Shown here: piece after piece, positions 10,161 to 20,381 of the stretch | Layout of the letters: every line of letters starts with the position of its first letter | Position numbering within the stretch: position 1 is the first letter of the stretch | The notes under the pieces: generated by a model | Database searches by the model: none | Told to the model about the DNA's origin: nothing | Seen by the model: only the letters and a program-made list of their open reading frames with translations | Assembly (NCBI GenBank): GCA_021927905.1 | Contig: BLLK01000047.1 | Coordinates: 4,154,001 to 4,218,000 of the forward strand | From: Chaetoceros tenuissimus | Taxonomy: Eukaryota > Bacillariophyta > Thalassiosirophyceae > Chaetocerotales > Chaetocerotaceae | Length of the DNA: 64,000 nt | Reading direction: 5' to 3' | Translations under genes and position numbers: made by a program

Positions 10161-10373
10161 TTAAATATTGTTAAACAAATGCCTCATCTTTCGAATATCT
10201 GCAGGGATGTATTGATAACTTAATTGTTTTTGGCTTCCAAATAGAGGAAACCTTAATTCACCAATATACGAGTATACTAAAAAAGTTGCCGCTATCGTAG
10301 TCCACTCCTTTCTAAATCCATGTTTATCTACGTTCCTCAATATCGCTAATGGAAGCAAGTCTAAAAGGTTCAT
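10161..10373 (-). pseudogene. Internal fragment of a large MYND-family gene
   Basis: A 70-codon frame aligns with residues about 193-255 of the neighbouring MYND-family gene: LPLAILRNVDKHGFRKEWTT matches LSLEMLRNANDKRELKKEWM, then FLVYSYI matches SLVFSYL, and RKMRHLFNNI matches KMRPLQNKL. Neither the start region nor the zinc finger is present nearby. It keeps the sense codon CGA where the neighbour has TAA. Confidence 0.6.
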
Positions 10374-10609
10374 ATTCGTATAAATATCTGCGTATAGTTT
10401 ACTTTTGATACAATTTGCATATTTTGAATGAATAATAACTGCTACTTCAGAAAAAAAGGTTTGCTATCAACAATTTGAATTTATATAATTTATGTACGGG
10501 GTAATACTACTTAATAAAAGAAAGGTTTATAATAGTAAATATGTCGATTAGAAATCATTATAGAGTCTTTTTCTGTTTGCAATCACTTTTTATATACATC
10601 TACATTGAT

Positions 10610-10680
10610 CTTACTATTCTCAGGATATGCGATAGAGAAATAGGTGTGTCTCCATCGTGTAGCAGTTTGGAAAAAGTCAT
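10610..10680 (-). pseudogene. Shed C-terminal fragment of the SGNH-hydrolase family
   Basis: Read on the minus strand this gives LLHDGDTPISLS, close to the C-terminus of the gene at 12777 (EVLHDGGAPISLS). About 27 of 35 aligned bases agree. The fragment lacks the rest of the gene. It lies just downstream of the MYND-family gene. The match is short, so chance cannot be ruled out. Confidence 0.4.
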
Positions 10681-10719
10681 TAGATACCTCTACTGGTTCA
10701 TGTCTCTGCTTCAAACAGA

Positions 10720-11907
10720 TTACAATGTTCCTCGTAAGAACCTCTTGCATGCTCTCTGAAATTTTCTATCAAGATGACCTTGTTTTGAGGTATCATTATT
10801 ATCTCTCTTTCTTCGATACGCCTTGAAAAGAGGACATAGCTGCTTATGACCTAGACCTACAGTCCCCGTCCCCTCATGATGAAGGTAATTGAGGCGCTGG
10901 TGATATTTACAACAGTAACAAACTACTCGACATCCTTGACATACAAGGATCTCATGCTCTTGAGTATCCTCTTCATGGCATATATGACACAGTGTTTGTG
11001 CGGCTCTACTTTTCAAGATGATGTACTTTTGCAAGGACTCAATGCATTTGTCTGCGAGCGTATTTCTTTTTCCCAATGAATGTTTCTCCTGTTTGTACAT
11101 GAGAGTGTAAAAATCAAGCAAGGAATCAGCTAAATGCCCAATATCAGAAGGTAGTTTGTTTTGCAAAGGCCTCATCTTTTAAACCTTCTCAAGGAGGAAT
11201 TGGGATCTGAATGTTCCTTTCGATAAGCGGATACAATCAAGATATGAGAATACTAAAGAGGTTTGCGCGATTGTCATCCACTCCTTTTTCAATTCACGTT
11301 TGTCATTTGCGTTCCTCAACATCTCTAATGAAAGGAATTCTACTATAATGAAACATTGAACACGACTTAATCCAATCAAAGTCTTTTCAATATAGGCAAG
11401 CCAAAAAAGATCTGTTTCCCCAGGTATACGGATGATATCAAAGGCATCTTGATTAGCAATATGAATAATTTCTTTCAGTCTTTCGACATTTTCTTCATCT
11501 GACCACAAAAGCAATAAATTTGAAAAAGGCTTGATTTGACTTCTAAAATCTTCAGTCAAGGGATATTTCATCATTTCATTGTAGGAATTGGAAGCTTGAA
11601 TATAGTCTGCTGAAAGTAACTGTTCGAGCAGTAGACATGTACATACTCCAGATAGTTCATTTTCAAAAAATTGATGTCGATTGACGAAATCCAAAGATTC
11701 TTCAACATTCAAAGTCAGTTGAATTTGCTCTTCTAAAATCCAGATTCGTTCACGCTTTCTGCCGTTTGTAGGCAAGCCTCCTAAACTAGAATCATATTTG
11801 TTATCAAGTGTAGACATGGTCTTCGTCCAAGCCTCTACATTCTTCAGATGCATAGCTCGCTCTTGCCTTGCTGACTTCTTGCCTTTGCTCTTGCTTCTCT
11901 TTCCCAT
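10720..11907 (-). pseudogene. Large MYND zinc-finger gene with one in-frame stop
   Basis: One frame of 396 codons from ATG 11907 is broken only by a TAA at 11181-11179 (codon 243). Both halves align with the intact 409-residue protein at 53850-55079. The N-terminus is MGKRSKS in both, the middle is helical, and the C-terminal finger reads LCHICHEEDTQ..CQGCRVVCYCCKYHQRL..GLGHKQLCPLFKA. The related fragment at 10161-10373 has CGA at the stop position, so the TAA is derived. Either the gene is a young pseudogene, makes a truncated protein without the finger, uses read-through, or the base is a sequencing or allelic difference. There is no frameshift elsewhere, which argues for recent loss. Confidence 0.7.
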
Positions 11908-12089
11908 ACTTAGAATGAAGTCTTTAGTTAGTAAAAAGTAGTAAAATGAAGCAATTGATGTTTAGCGTTGTAATGTTGTAATAAACCTACCGCCTACTGC
12001 GTCGACGCTTCTGAAGTATCACGGTTAAAAAGAGGTTAAAAGTAAAATTCGAAATTGTTCTATTTCATTCTTTTCAAGCATCTCGATCT

Positions 12090-12310
12090 CTCTCTTCTTT
12101 TTTTAAAATCAATTCAGCAGAATACATCGGACACTGCAAAGGCACATACTTTAACTTATATCTAAGCACACACTCTAGGTACATCAATGTTGCTCTCTGG
12201 ATCGTATATAGGCCTTGGTTGGAATATGGATGTTCCAACAGCCTTTGCATACTACAGTGCCTAATTACAAGTAGTCTAGAGTCTTTGTCATTGCATAGAT
12301 GAGCTATGTA
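12090..12310 (+). pseudogene. Decayed small membrane protein (copy 2)
   Basis: This stretch aligns base for base with 8490-8720. NTSDTAKAHTLTYI, a stop, then SMLLSGSYIGLGWNMDVPTAFAYY are in one frame and match NTSDAAKADALTHIY and SLLAGSYLRSLGFDMDAQKAFGYN of copy 1. It carries one internal stop and ends early. A further scrap resembling the same gene (TTTTTGTCATTGAAGAGGTA) is seen near 12622. Confidence 0.6.
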
Positions 12311-12332
12311 AAAGACGACGATGAAATAAGTG

Positions 12333-12774
12333 TATATTATAAATTACAGCGCCGTGTTGTGCTTGGCAATTACTTTCTATAATTTCGTCTGTATTGCTTT
12401 GACTTTGCTTAGGAGCATTACCGCGTAAGTACGTGACAATGACTATTCTATTTTAGAAGCTTTTTAAAAGATTAATGATAATACATTACAGTATCGTGTT
12501 TGCAATTTCTTTTCTATAGACATCGTCCTATTGCTGAAACTATTCTAGAGATACTGGTCCTTCACTACCTCCATCATGAAGCACTTCGCTTTTGGGATTT
12601 AACTCAGTAATAGCCTCAAGTTTTTGTCATTGAAGAGGTAAACTATCTATCTTTATCCAAGAATAAAAGCAAGCTTTGCAATAATAAATATTTATATTAT
12701 AAAAAGCAGCACCGTGTTGTGCTTGGCAATTACTTTCTATAATTTCGTCTGCATTGCTCTGACTTTACTTAGGA
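12333..12774 (-). repeat. Three copies of the 3' end of the SGNH-hydrolase gene
   Basis: The 3' UTR of the gene at 12777 (12693-12774) recurs at 12333-12414 with 7 differences in 82 bp. A third, more diverged copy at about 12487-12610 still includes the end of the coding region: on the minus strand it reads SEVLHDGGSEGPVSLE and a stop, compared with EVLHDGGAPISLS and a stop. All copies have the same orientation and lie downstream of the gene. Confidence 0.75.
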
Positions 12775-12776
12775 AC

Positions 12777-14293
12777 TTAGGATAATGAAATAGGCGCCCC
12801 TCCATCATGTAGCACTTCCTTTGAGTTCTCATTACGCGGAGTAATCATTATCGACGTAAACCGAAATGGCCATTCCGATTCTTCCATAACCTTGATGGAA
12901 ATTTTGATGGATTCTTGAGGCTGCATAATTCCAATCTGTGTCATTTTAGTAATGTGTACATGTTTGCCACCCCAAGTATTATCCGGCATAGGATCGATGG
13001 TATACTTGTTTCCATTGGAAAGCGTCGCTTCCACGGTTGGGTATTTGCGTTCTGGTGATGTCGTCATGGTTCCAATGTAGACATCCATGACTTCATTACT
13101 AGGATTGGTAATCTCCATCCAACTCTCTTGAGAAGAATCAGTAAGTTCAAGGGTATACTTTTGTGTGTTTGGCATTTTCATCATTTGAAAATTGTCACTA
13201 TATTTCACATTGGGAGTATCAAGGATCCCATCCATGAGCCAATTGTAACATTGATCTAGCTGTGCAAAAGGCTCCACACGTGGATGCTTGGTAACACCCA
13301 CTCGATCCACAATTTCTCTCACTTGATTCGCGATAAAAGTATGTCCCTCTACAGAAGGATGAAACGAATCATCATTCAAAAGTTGATGACCATAATTCAA
13401 CCAACCATTTTGTCCATGAGCCTGTTTCCCAAAAGGCAATTTGACAATGTATCCATTGACATCCTTGGCGATACGTTTACACATTTCATTCTTTTTCGTT
13501 TCATATCCGACACGTTTTGTCCATGTATGTTCTCCACTATTGATAAGGGAGTGAAATTCTTGATTGTGCATGTAATCCCATTCAAAGCCCTTTTCTGTCC
13601 TGTATTCATCTACAGATTGTCCCTTTTCATTGACAATTTCACCTGGAAACCAATGATGGACGAATACCATGATGGCATCCGGGAAGCGTTGACGAAGACG
13701 ACGTGCTAGGAGTTCAAGACCGTCTTCTACCTGCATGTAAAATTGCAAGATGATGACGTCGAAATGTTCATTTCCAATGAGGGAATATAAACAATTTGCA
13801 GGGTAGTTTGGTCCAGAGGAGCGGATGCCGTGATTGATACCATTGTCATAGTATGGCTTGGCTAGCTGTTTAATGTATGTTTCCGTTTCTCTTTGATCTA
13901 ATCTCGCTCCCCAAGTATGTGAGCTTCCAAAGGCTGCATATTGGATATCTTTGTTCGGCTTACGTTCATCGCCTGATAGAACTACTTCTCCTTTCAAAAA
14001 GGGCTGATGGTACTCTAAAGAGTGAGGAGGTAGACAGCGTTAGTTTAGTAAACAAGATAAACTACATGCTACAGCTACCTCATTATTCTTAGAGCATGAA
14101 GCTACGTACCAATTCGTTTGGTCAGATCATACTCTTCTTCTTCTTCAAGAGGAGTAGTCATACGAGGAGGACCCTCATTATTAGCAGTAGTACGAAGATT
14201 ACTAGATTGAATGACTCCGATATCTGAAGAGTACAAAGCGTAGCCGAATAGAGCAAGAGCGGCTGCTCCCAAAACAGAACTTTTTCGTGGCAT
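12777..14293 (-). CDS. Type II membrane SGNH/GDSL-like hydrolase
   Basis: Exon 1 is 14293-14110 and exon 2 is 14014-12777. The 95-nt intron has donor GTACGT and acceptor CTTTAG. The product is 473 residues; ATG 14293 is preferred over a TTG four codons upstream. Residues about 4-25 are a membrane anchor (SVLGAAALALFGYALYSS). Block I of the SGNH fold is AAFGSSHTWGARL with the nucleophile Ser, and block V is DDSFHPSVEGHTFIANQV with the Asp-x-x-His dyad. The C-terminal 150 residues are beta-rich. SGNH enzymes of this size often remove or add acetyl esters on polysaccharides. A Golgi location and a sugar substrate are inferred from the anchor and the neighbours. Copies of its 3' end lie downstream. 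Confidence 0.75.
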
Positions 14294-14580
14294 CCTGATA
14301 CTCAAGGTTCAAGCAACAAGGTTGAAGAGACAATGGAACGGAATTGTGATAGATTCTTTGATTTGTGATATTTTTTATACTGCTTTTGCTTTACGTCTTG
14401 TACAATTGCATTCACTATTCGGAGAATTATGTCCCGACTCGTGCCATGACTGATGTCTTTCTTTTCCTTACCTAACATGGACTAGCTTATCTTTGAAAAT
14501 CCAAATCTACGAGTACGTACACTGATTTAACACTGCAAACTACCAATGGAAATTGTATTAAGTATATATTATTTCATAAA

Positions 14581-16785
14581 TTACAATGCAGTTTGAGCAA
14601 TTATCTCTCCCTCCGACTCAATGACAGTCTCTGGACATTTCCCCTCTCCACCTTTTTGGAAAGTAGCAGGCTCACAGGCGCAACAAGTGGCCTGATCTAA
14701 TCGAATTGTAACAGGAACATCCTTCACCAAAGCCTCTTGATCATCAAACAATGCTTCGACAAATGCATACAATTGTAAATCATAATTATTCTGTTCTGCC
14801 AATAAATTCCATTCTTCATTATCTTGTTCTGGCTTTTCATGTTTATTCTTGGTATTGGAATTGACTTTACCAGTTAAAAACTCTGTTCGGCATGTTTCTT
14901 GCACTTCGGGACTGACAGTATACGGCCATTGAAAGTAGCGTTCAAATCTTGTCAAGGTATCTTCCATACGTGTTGTCAACCCTACAAGAAATTTACGACG
15001 AATGATTTCCATTGCCAAGTCTAAATGACCATCAGTCAATTCACCCTCGAGTTCATTGGTCAGTTGACGAGTCAACCAATTGTTTTCGAATTTGTCACTG
15101 GTGGCATATTGTGCAACAGTCCAATTCTTTAATTCTGGTTGAAAGGTTGGTTCCCAATCGGCATATTGTAGGTAATAGAATAGACTGAGGGATCGTTCGA
15201 TGGGATGACGAAAGACTGCAAACATTCTTCCCTGGGATGTGGGAGTGAATAAACCATTGGCTTCGTATAAATACGGTGTCACTACTACATCTGCTAAATG
15301 ATTGGATGTAGGAAAACCAATTTCGATGGCTCTTTGTATGCCTTGTGGAGTGGTGGTATCAATATTGACAAATGGACTTAGAAATGCACCAGGAATACCG
15401 AGTTTGGGATAGACAACTTGAAGTTCTGTATCATTAATGTGACCATCGCGTATACCAAATTCCGATGCTAGGGTGAATCGATGACATGCCCCAATGATAT
15501 CCTTGACTGTAGATCCTCCCGACTTTGGGATGTGGAAAAACATTGGTACATCGTTTGGAGAGAATGGCCCCGAAGTATCTTTGTAGTTGTTGAGAAGTTC
15601 CATGCTTGCCTCAATGGAGACAGGCGGAGCAGTTAGTTCACCTTCTGTATTCTCCACAGTGGTAACTTCTTCTGCAGTCTCTACAGGAGCAAGTTCTTCT
15701 GAACTCTCAAGAACGGCAGTTTCTTCTTGCAAATGCGGACAGTGAAGAACTTCCTGACCTTCCGTAAAGCCCGAGCGCCAGGTCATATCGCAATCATACT
15801 TATCACAAATAATGGATCCAGATAGAGCTCCATAATCAGAATTCTCGTATCGGACCTTATCTTGCGGAATCCATGCTTTCACGTCTTCTGTAATGATTGT
15901 GGCTCCTCCTTTTGTATATTCGTCATCAGGTAGACTTTGCATTGATCGATCCATGTGGTATCCCAAGAATCGAGCATCGTAAGCCTCTTTAATGTGTGGA
16001 CATTGCTTCGGCATACTATAAATGATAGAATAAGTGAGAAGAATATTTGAGCAAATATATAAAATACCATGCATATACTGCACGTACCATACATCATAAC
16101 ACCAGCCTTTACTTCCCCTATAATCTAACATCTCATAAAAACATTCCCAAGCTTCTCTGCTGAAGAATTGAACATACGTTTCTATCTTCTCAATTGGAAC
16201 GATACATCCCATAGCATTCATATCCTTGATCCGATCTATAATATAATAAGATCCATTGATGATAATAGGCTGTATAGATCCAATATTCAACTCCTTCATT
16301 TTCTCAATCACAGCATCGGGGTTCAACGCCATGGAACCTTCGGATGGAAGATAGATGTCGTCCAATAACAACGTGACGTATTCATAATTTGATACAAAAG
16401 AGGGCAAGATAAACATTAAAAAGTCTCCCCAATGCGATCCTGGTTTTCTGATGATAGAACATTCCAATTCATTCTCTAGTTTTTCAAGGTATTCATTTGA
16501 ATCTGGAATCATCTCATCGGTCGCCACATTGAATATGATACAATCCCATGAATCTGGCTTGAAGATGTGTCGCCTATTATGTTCGACCAATGGAAGGTTA
16601 TTGATTTTACCAATGGCATTAATAACTACCAAGTTATCGTTGGTTGATATTTTTGTATGCGATAGAAAACGAGAAGGGCGAAGCGATGAAGAGGCTTCTT
16701 CGTTTGTAGAAAAGAGTAGAAAGGCAGCTAGACAGAGAGTCACTGCTGATAGAATTCGTTTTTGTTTGGATAATCGCGATCTCAT
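14581..16785 (-). CDS. Glycosyltransferase-like domain fused to sulfotransferase
   Basis: The frame is open for 734 codons, but 72 nt at 16087-16016 (donor GTACGTGC, acceptor TTATAG) is almost surely an intron. Removing it turns CYDVW... into CYDVCMPKQCP, matching CYDLCTKKVCP in the paralogue at 24670-25704. The spliced product is 710 residues. There is an N-terminal anchor (SAVTLCLAAFLLF). Residues about 50-280 are a domain shared with the 24670 gene and contain LLLDDIYLP, a possible GT-A type Asp motif. Residues about 390-680 are a sulfotransferase: FHIPKSGGSTVKDIIG is the 5'-phosphosulfate loop and FAVFRHPIERSLSLFYYLQ the 3'-phosphate region. Transfer of sugar and sulfate to the same glycan is inferred. 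The intron lacks stops, so retention would insert 24 hydrophobic residues. Confidence 0.8.
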   Translation of the reverse strand: MRSRLSKQKRILSAVTLCLAAFLLFSTNEEASSSLRPSRFLSHTKISTNDNLVVINAIGKINNLPLVEHNRRHIFKPDSWDCIIFNVATDEMIPDSNEYLEKLENELECSIIRKPGSHWGDFLMFILPSFVSNYEYVTLLLDDIYLPSEGSMALNPDAVIEKMKELNIGSIQPIIINGSYYIIDRIKDMNAMGCIVPIEKIETYVQFFSREAWECFYEMLDYRGSKGWCYDVWYVQYMHGILYICSNILLTYSIIYSMPKQCPHIKEAYDARFLGYHMDRSMQSLPDDEYTKGGATIITEDVKAWIPQDKVRYENSDYGALSGSIICDKYDCDMTWRSGFTEGQEVLHCPHLQEETAVLESSEELAPVETAEEVTTVENTEGELTAPPVSIEASMELLNNYKDTSGPFSPNDVPMFFHIPKSGGSTVKDIIGACHRFTLASEFGIRDGHINDTELQVVYPKLGIPGAFLSPFVNIDTTTPQGIQRAIEIGFPTSNHLADVVVTPYLYEANGLFTPTSQGRMFAVFRHPIERSLSLFYYLQYADWEPTFQPELKNWTVAQYATSDKFENNWLTRQLTNELEGELTDGHLDLAMEIIRRKFLVGLTTRMEDTLTRFERYFQWPYTVSPEVQETCRTEFLTGKVNSNTKNKHEKPEQDNEEWNLLAEQNNYDLQLYAFVEALFDDQEALVKDVPVTIRLDQATCCACEPATFQKGGEGKCPETVIESEGEIIAQTAL

Positions 16786-17256
16786 TTCTTGAGCTTATTT
16801 ATTTCTTTGTTGTCTAAAGTTTTATATGATTGATTAGTATTATGTTTACATCAATAGAACTTGGAACTATACGTAGGTGAATTTTTTTTTGTTAGTTTCT
16901 CACTATGAGGCACAAGCAAGAGATGTATGCTGGACGGAGTTATTATCAGTCGTGACCGTTTTCAATTACATGTCTCTGTGACTATTGGGAGTTCGCATTG
17001 GAATAATTGTTTAACTGAAGATTAACCGCTGTCATAGAATCACGTACGGAGTTTTTTTATCACTTTTCCAAAATGACTTCCAGAGATGACGAATTATGAC
17101 GAATCACTCACTAACTCATAATTGTTCATTGAACGATGCAAACTTGATGAGGACAGTGAGGATAAACACAAAAGAGAGTTCAATAAACAAAAGAGAGTTC
17201 AAAGCCTATCTTACATATACTTTTCACGTTTAAACGCATTAATCGTCTTGACAACA
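16786..17256. other. Intergenic region upstream of the broken GT31 copy
   Basis: No gene. The part near 17050 (TTTTTTTATCACTTTTCCAAAATGACTT) resembles the 5' flank of the intact GT31 gene near 19115, so the pseudogene carries a copy of the promoter region. Confidence 0.45.
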
Positions 17257-17834
17257 ATGGGAAGGCACATTGCACCAGATAGGCTTGCTTCGCAATGATC
17301 ATGTGGGAAGTCAGTTCTACAACAATTTGGCAATCAGCAATGTGGTAAGAGCAGGATCAAAGAGAAAGACACAAGCTATCCTGACCATTAGCCTACTCGC
17401 TGTGGCATGTCTCTTGAATACGATTGGCAACAACACGAGCCTTTCTAGAGGATCTTTCACTGCTTTGCCCATTGGTTACTATAGGATGATCATGGGCCAT
17501 GCCGGAAGTCTTTTATGGAGCTGGTCAATTCTATTTCATGTCTTCAGATTATGTAGGCAATAAACTTTCTGCAAAGGATAGACATTTACTGTCTCACGAA
17601 CGCAAGACAGAAGACGCTGATAAGGGTTCCTTTTTGTTTTCACATGAAAGACCACTCAAGTTTATCGATCTTACCTTGAATAGGTTTTGGGAGCATGGCT
17701 TCAAAACAGAAGAAGATTTTCGAGAAATATGGAAGATGACGATAGAAGAAGATCAAGATGAACCTTTTTTACCAAAACGAGAAACGTTTCCCTTTTGGTT
17801 CCTTTGTCCTGAATTTTTGAAAGAAGCATCATGA
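17257..17834 (+). pseudogene. GT31-type glycosyltransferase pseudogene with internal deletion
   Basis: The 5' part matches the gene at 19251 closely (FYNNLAISNVVRAGSKRKTQ, then ILTISLLAVACLLNTIG), and the 3' part matches its end (FYGAGQFYFMSSDYVGNKLS, FWEHGFKTEED, PFWFLCPEFLK). About 560-590 bp in between, which would hold the nucleotide-binding core and the DDD motif, are missing. The two parts are in different frames. Near the start a 4-base duplication (CTTGCTTCGC against CTTCGC) also shifts the frame. It is the first of three tandem copies. Confidence 0.85.
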
Positions 17835-17969
17835 TGAATTTAGAGTAGAAACTTGAAATAGATATACATCCATTATGAAAAGTCATTTCTATTAGGAAGT
17901 TTGCAGCTCTGATTTTTCAAAATAATAATCAGCTCTCAAATACGTGGGACAAGGTAAAGAATGCCTTAA

Positions 17970-17984
17970 CCCTTTTCTGCCTAG
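17970..17984 (+). repeat. Left terminal inverted repeat of the piggyBac-type element
   Basis: CCCTTTTCTGCCTAG, preceded by the TTAA target duplication at 17966-17969. Confidence 0.9.
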
Positions 17985-18987
17985 TTGGGACTTGAAAAAT
18001 CAGCGATTCACAAACAAAACAACACATATCCTTAATACAAACCCTACTCTAAATCCATAATGAAAACTTCAATCTCTTTTAAATTTTAAACATATATACA
18101 AAATATTCTCAGTAAGTAGGGGGTGAAGTTGGGTTTTCTCTATGTATGGAATTACTAACAAAATTCGCCGTTACAGCATGATGAGTCGTTTTGAGGTCAG
18201 TTTCAGCGATGATGATACATATGGCTATGTATCTGATGACAGAGTCGCCTAATCCATATGCCCAGTACCTCCCAGAGAACTTGATATATTAAGGAATGGT
18301 CTGGAAGCCAGACCTGGGGAACTTGTGGGTCATTCCATCGAATACTCAAATAGTGAAAATGAGGCTGAAATGGGACTGAAGAAGAACACTCTTTTGTGTA
18401 GAATGAAAGGGTCTGTATCACTGACAATATGTTTATTCTAAGTAGGAATTCGATTGCAGATCATCATTATGGTCTTCTTATGTCATTTGGTCATATCAGA
18501 TGGTACCACTGTTTATTCTGATGGCTATTATATTGAATTGTGGATCTACCTTGTGTAACCTAAAAATCTTGATTTTGGCGATAAATTTTGTAGACTGTAG
18601 AAATCTCTCTCTAGCGTCTTCAAAACCCATCTTAGTTCCACATCTCTCAACTCATATCGTTTCAACAATGTTCAGAGAAGGATTTTGAGCTATCAAATGT
18701 ATTCATATCACACTATATGGCATACTATATATTCTCATTCTCAAAAAATAGCAACTTTTTGTATTATGTTTTTTGTATGACATTTTGACCCCAAAAGTGG
18801 ACGTCATTGGAAAAATATGAATTGAAAGTATACGATATCTCATCAAATACATGCATGAAAATAAAACTATTTTGCACACACATCCAAGATATATATAGAA
18901 GAAAGATAACGTAATTGGAATTACTCAAATTGGTCAAATATTGCTTATTTTAGGCTATATTGCTGCAGGTGGAGTAGTTTGGAGTAG

Positions 18988-19002
18988 CTAGGCAGAAAAG
19001 GG
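18988..19002 (-). repeat. Right terminal inverted repeat of the piggyBac-type element
   Basis: CTAGGCAGAAAAGGG, the exact reverse complement of the left end, followed by TTAA at 19003-19006. Confidence 0.9.
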
Positions 19003-19073
19003 TTAATAATGGGGTGGGGTAAAATAGTAAAATACGCGACTTACCAAAAATATACGTCTGCATAAGACTTTTG

Positions 19074-19098
19074 GTCCCATCTTTGTTTCCCGAACGGA
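19074..19098 (+). promoter_or_regulatory. Shared GTCCCATCTTT upstream motif (GT31 gene)
   Basis: GTCCCATCTTTGTTTCCCGA and the following ACGGA lie about 175 bp before ATG 19251. A near-identical string lies at 22808-22833 before the paralogue, and shorter matches precede the genes at 48536 and 52126. Confidence 0.35.
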
Positions 19099-19250
19099 GA
19101 TTCTTTGTTTTTAGGTTTTTATCACATTTCCAAAATGACTATGACAAAGTACTCACTATGCAAAACAAAATTGTGCCGAAGAACACACATTCAAAGCACT
19201 TCATATGCAGTATTATTGCTTCCATTGAGAACTATATTAAACTTATAAAA

Positions 19251-20381
19251 ATGGGAAGACAAATTGCATTTGATAGGCTTCGCAATACTGTCGGTAGTCA
19301 CTTCTACAACAATTTGGCAATCAGCAATGTGGTAAGAGCAGGATCAAAGAGAAATACACAAGCTATCCTGACCATTAGCCTACTAGCTGTGGCATGTCTC
19401 TTGAATACTATTGGCAGCACCAGCTCCTCTCGAGGATCTTCTTTCACTACTAAGCCAATCGGCTACAATCCCATCTCAGATCGAGCCTTGAAAGAAATGA
19501 ATGATTTAAAAAAAGAATATTCGCATGAAAGACCTCTAAGTTCCAAGACAACTATGCTACTTGGTATATTCTCTACAAATGCTAGTGATAAGTATATTCA
19601 TCGCAGAACATACATTCGAGATACATGGCTCAACACAGCTGATCCTCGTATATGTAAACTGAGTGAATACATTCGCCAGCTTGAAGCAGACAATGATTCT
19701 GTATGTCAAGTGCCTTACACCTTTATCATAGCCGCAGGAGGAAAACATAGACCCTTTGATCATGATGATAAGGAACCTTTATCTATTATACCAAAAGAGA
19801 GTGAACGAGTCAATGATGAAGATGATTGTACTTACCTCAACGTTAGAGAATCTATGGAAGATGGTAAATCTGCAACCTACTTCAAATTCGGCGCAGAATT
19901 GGCCCAAAAGTACAACATTGATTACATTACAAAGTTGGACGATGATACAATCCCATCACCAACTTTACTCATGGACTTTATCAAGGATGAGCTACCGCCC
20001 TATCCTTTCAACAGAAGAATATTCGGAGGGAGGTCTTGGGCATTTCCTGAGGTATACTATGGAGCTGGTCAATTCTATTTCATGTCTTCAGATCTAGCAG
20101 ACCATGTTGGTAATAAGCTTACTGCAAAGGATAGACATCTCATGGCTCTATCATTTAAAAACAGAAAGATTGAGGACACTGATATGGGTTTCTTTTTGTT
20201 CTCAAGTGATAGACCTTTGAAATTTGTCGATCTTACCTTGCATAGGTTTTGGGAGCATGGATTAAAAGACGAAGAAGGATTTAGAGAAACATGGGAAGAA
20301 ATCGCAGCTGAAAATAGTCAGAGGCTTCCAAGAAGTGAAGCTTTTCCTTTTTGGCATTTCTGCCCGCATTTCCTTGGGTAA
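19251..20381 (+). CDS. GT31-type (beta-1,3) glycosyltransferase, copy 2
   Basis: 376 residues from ATG 19251. The frame reaches back to a TTG at 19071, but the paralogues at 17257 and 22992 begin at the equivalent ATG. The anchor is ILTISLLAVACLLNTIG at residues about 42-58. The catalytic domain follows: TTMLLGIFST and RRTYIRDTWLN (the RxxxRxTW motif of galactosyltransferase family 31), a cysteine-rich stretch, YFKFGAELAQKYNIDYITKL followed by DDDTIPSP (the metal-binding DxD), then FGGRSW and YYGAGQFYFMSSDLADHV. The family transfers galactose or N-acetylhexosamine in the Golgi; the exact sugar cannot be read. It is intact and lies 245 bp after the piggyBac-type element. Confidence 0.85.
   Translation: MGRQIAFDRLRNTVGSHFYNNLAISNVVRAGSKRNTQAILTISLLAVACLLNTIGSTSSSRGSSFTTKPIGYNPISDRALKEMNDLKKEYSHERPLSSKTTMLLGIFSTNASDKYIHRRTYIRDTWLNTADPRICKLSEYIRQLEADNDSVCQVPYTFIIAAGGKHRPFDHDDKEPLSIIPKESERVNDEDDCTYLNVRESMEDGKSATYFKFGAELAQKYNIDYITKLDDDTIPSPTLLMDFIKDELPPYPFNRRIFGGRSWAFPEVYYGAGQFYFMSSDLADHVGNKLTAKDRHLMALSFKNRKIEDTDMGFFLFSSDRPLKFVDLTLHRFWEHGLKDEEGFRETWEEIAAENSQRLPRSEAFPFWHFCPHFLG

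Larger units (their letters stand above)
17966..19006 (+). mobile_element. piggyBac-type DNA transposon, non-autonomous
   Basis: The ends are TTAA-CCCTTTTCTGCCTAG at the left (17966-17984) and CTAGGCAGAAAAGGG-TTAA at the right (18988-19006). This is a perfect 15-bp terminal inverted repeat beginning CCC, flanked by TTAA target duplications, the hallmark of piggyBac. The element proper is 17970-19002 (1033 bp). Inside, on the plus strand from ATG 18178, an 87-codon frame with one stop (codon 25) reads FEVSFSDDDTYGYVSDD and later PGELVGHSIEYSNSENE, an acidic N-terminus of the kind seen in piggyBac transposases. The catalytic part is absent, so it would need a transposase from elsewhere. Confidence 0.85.
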
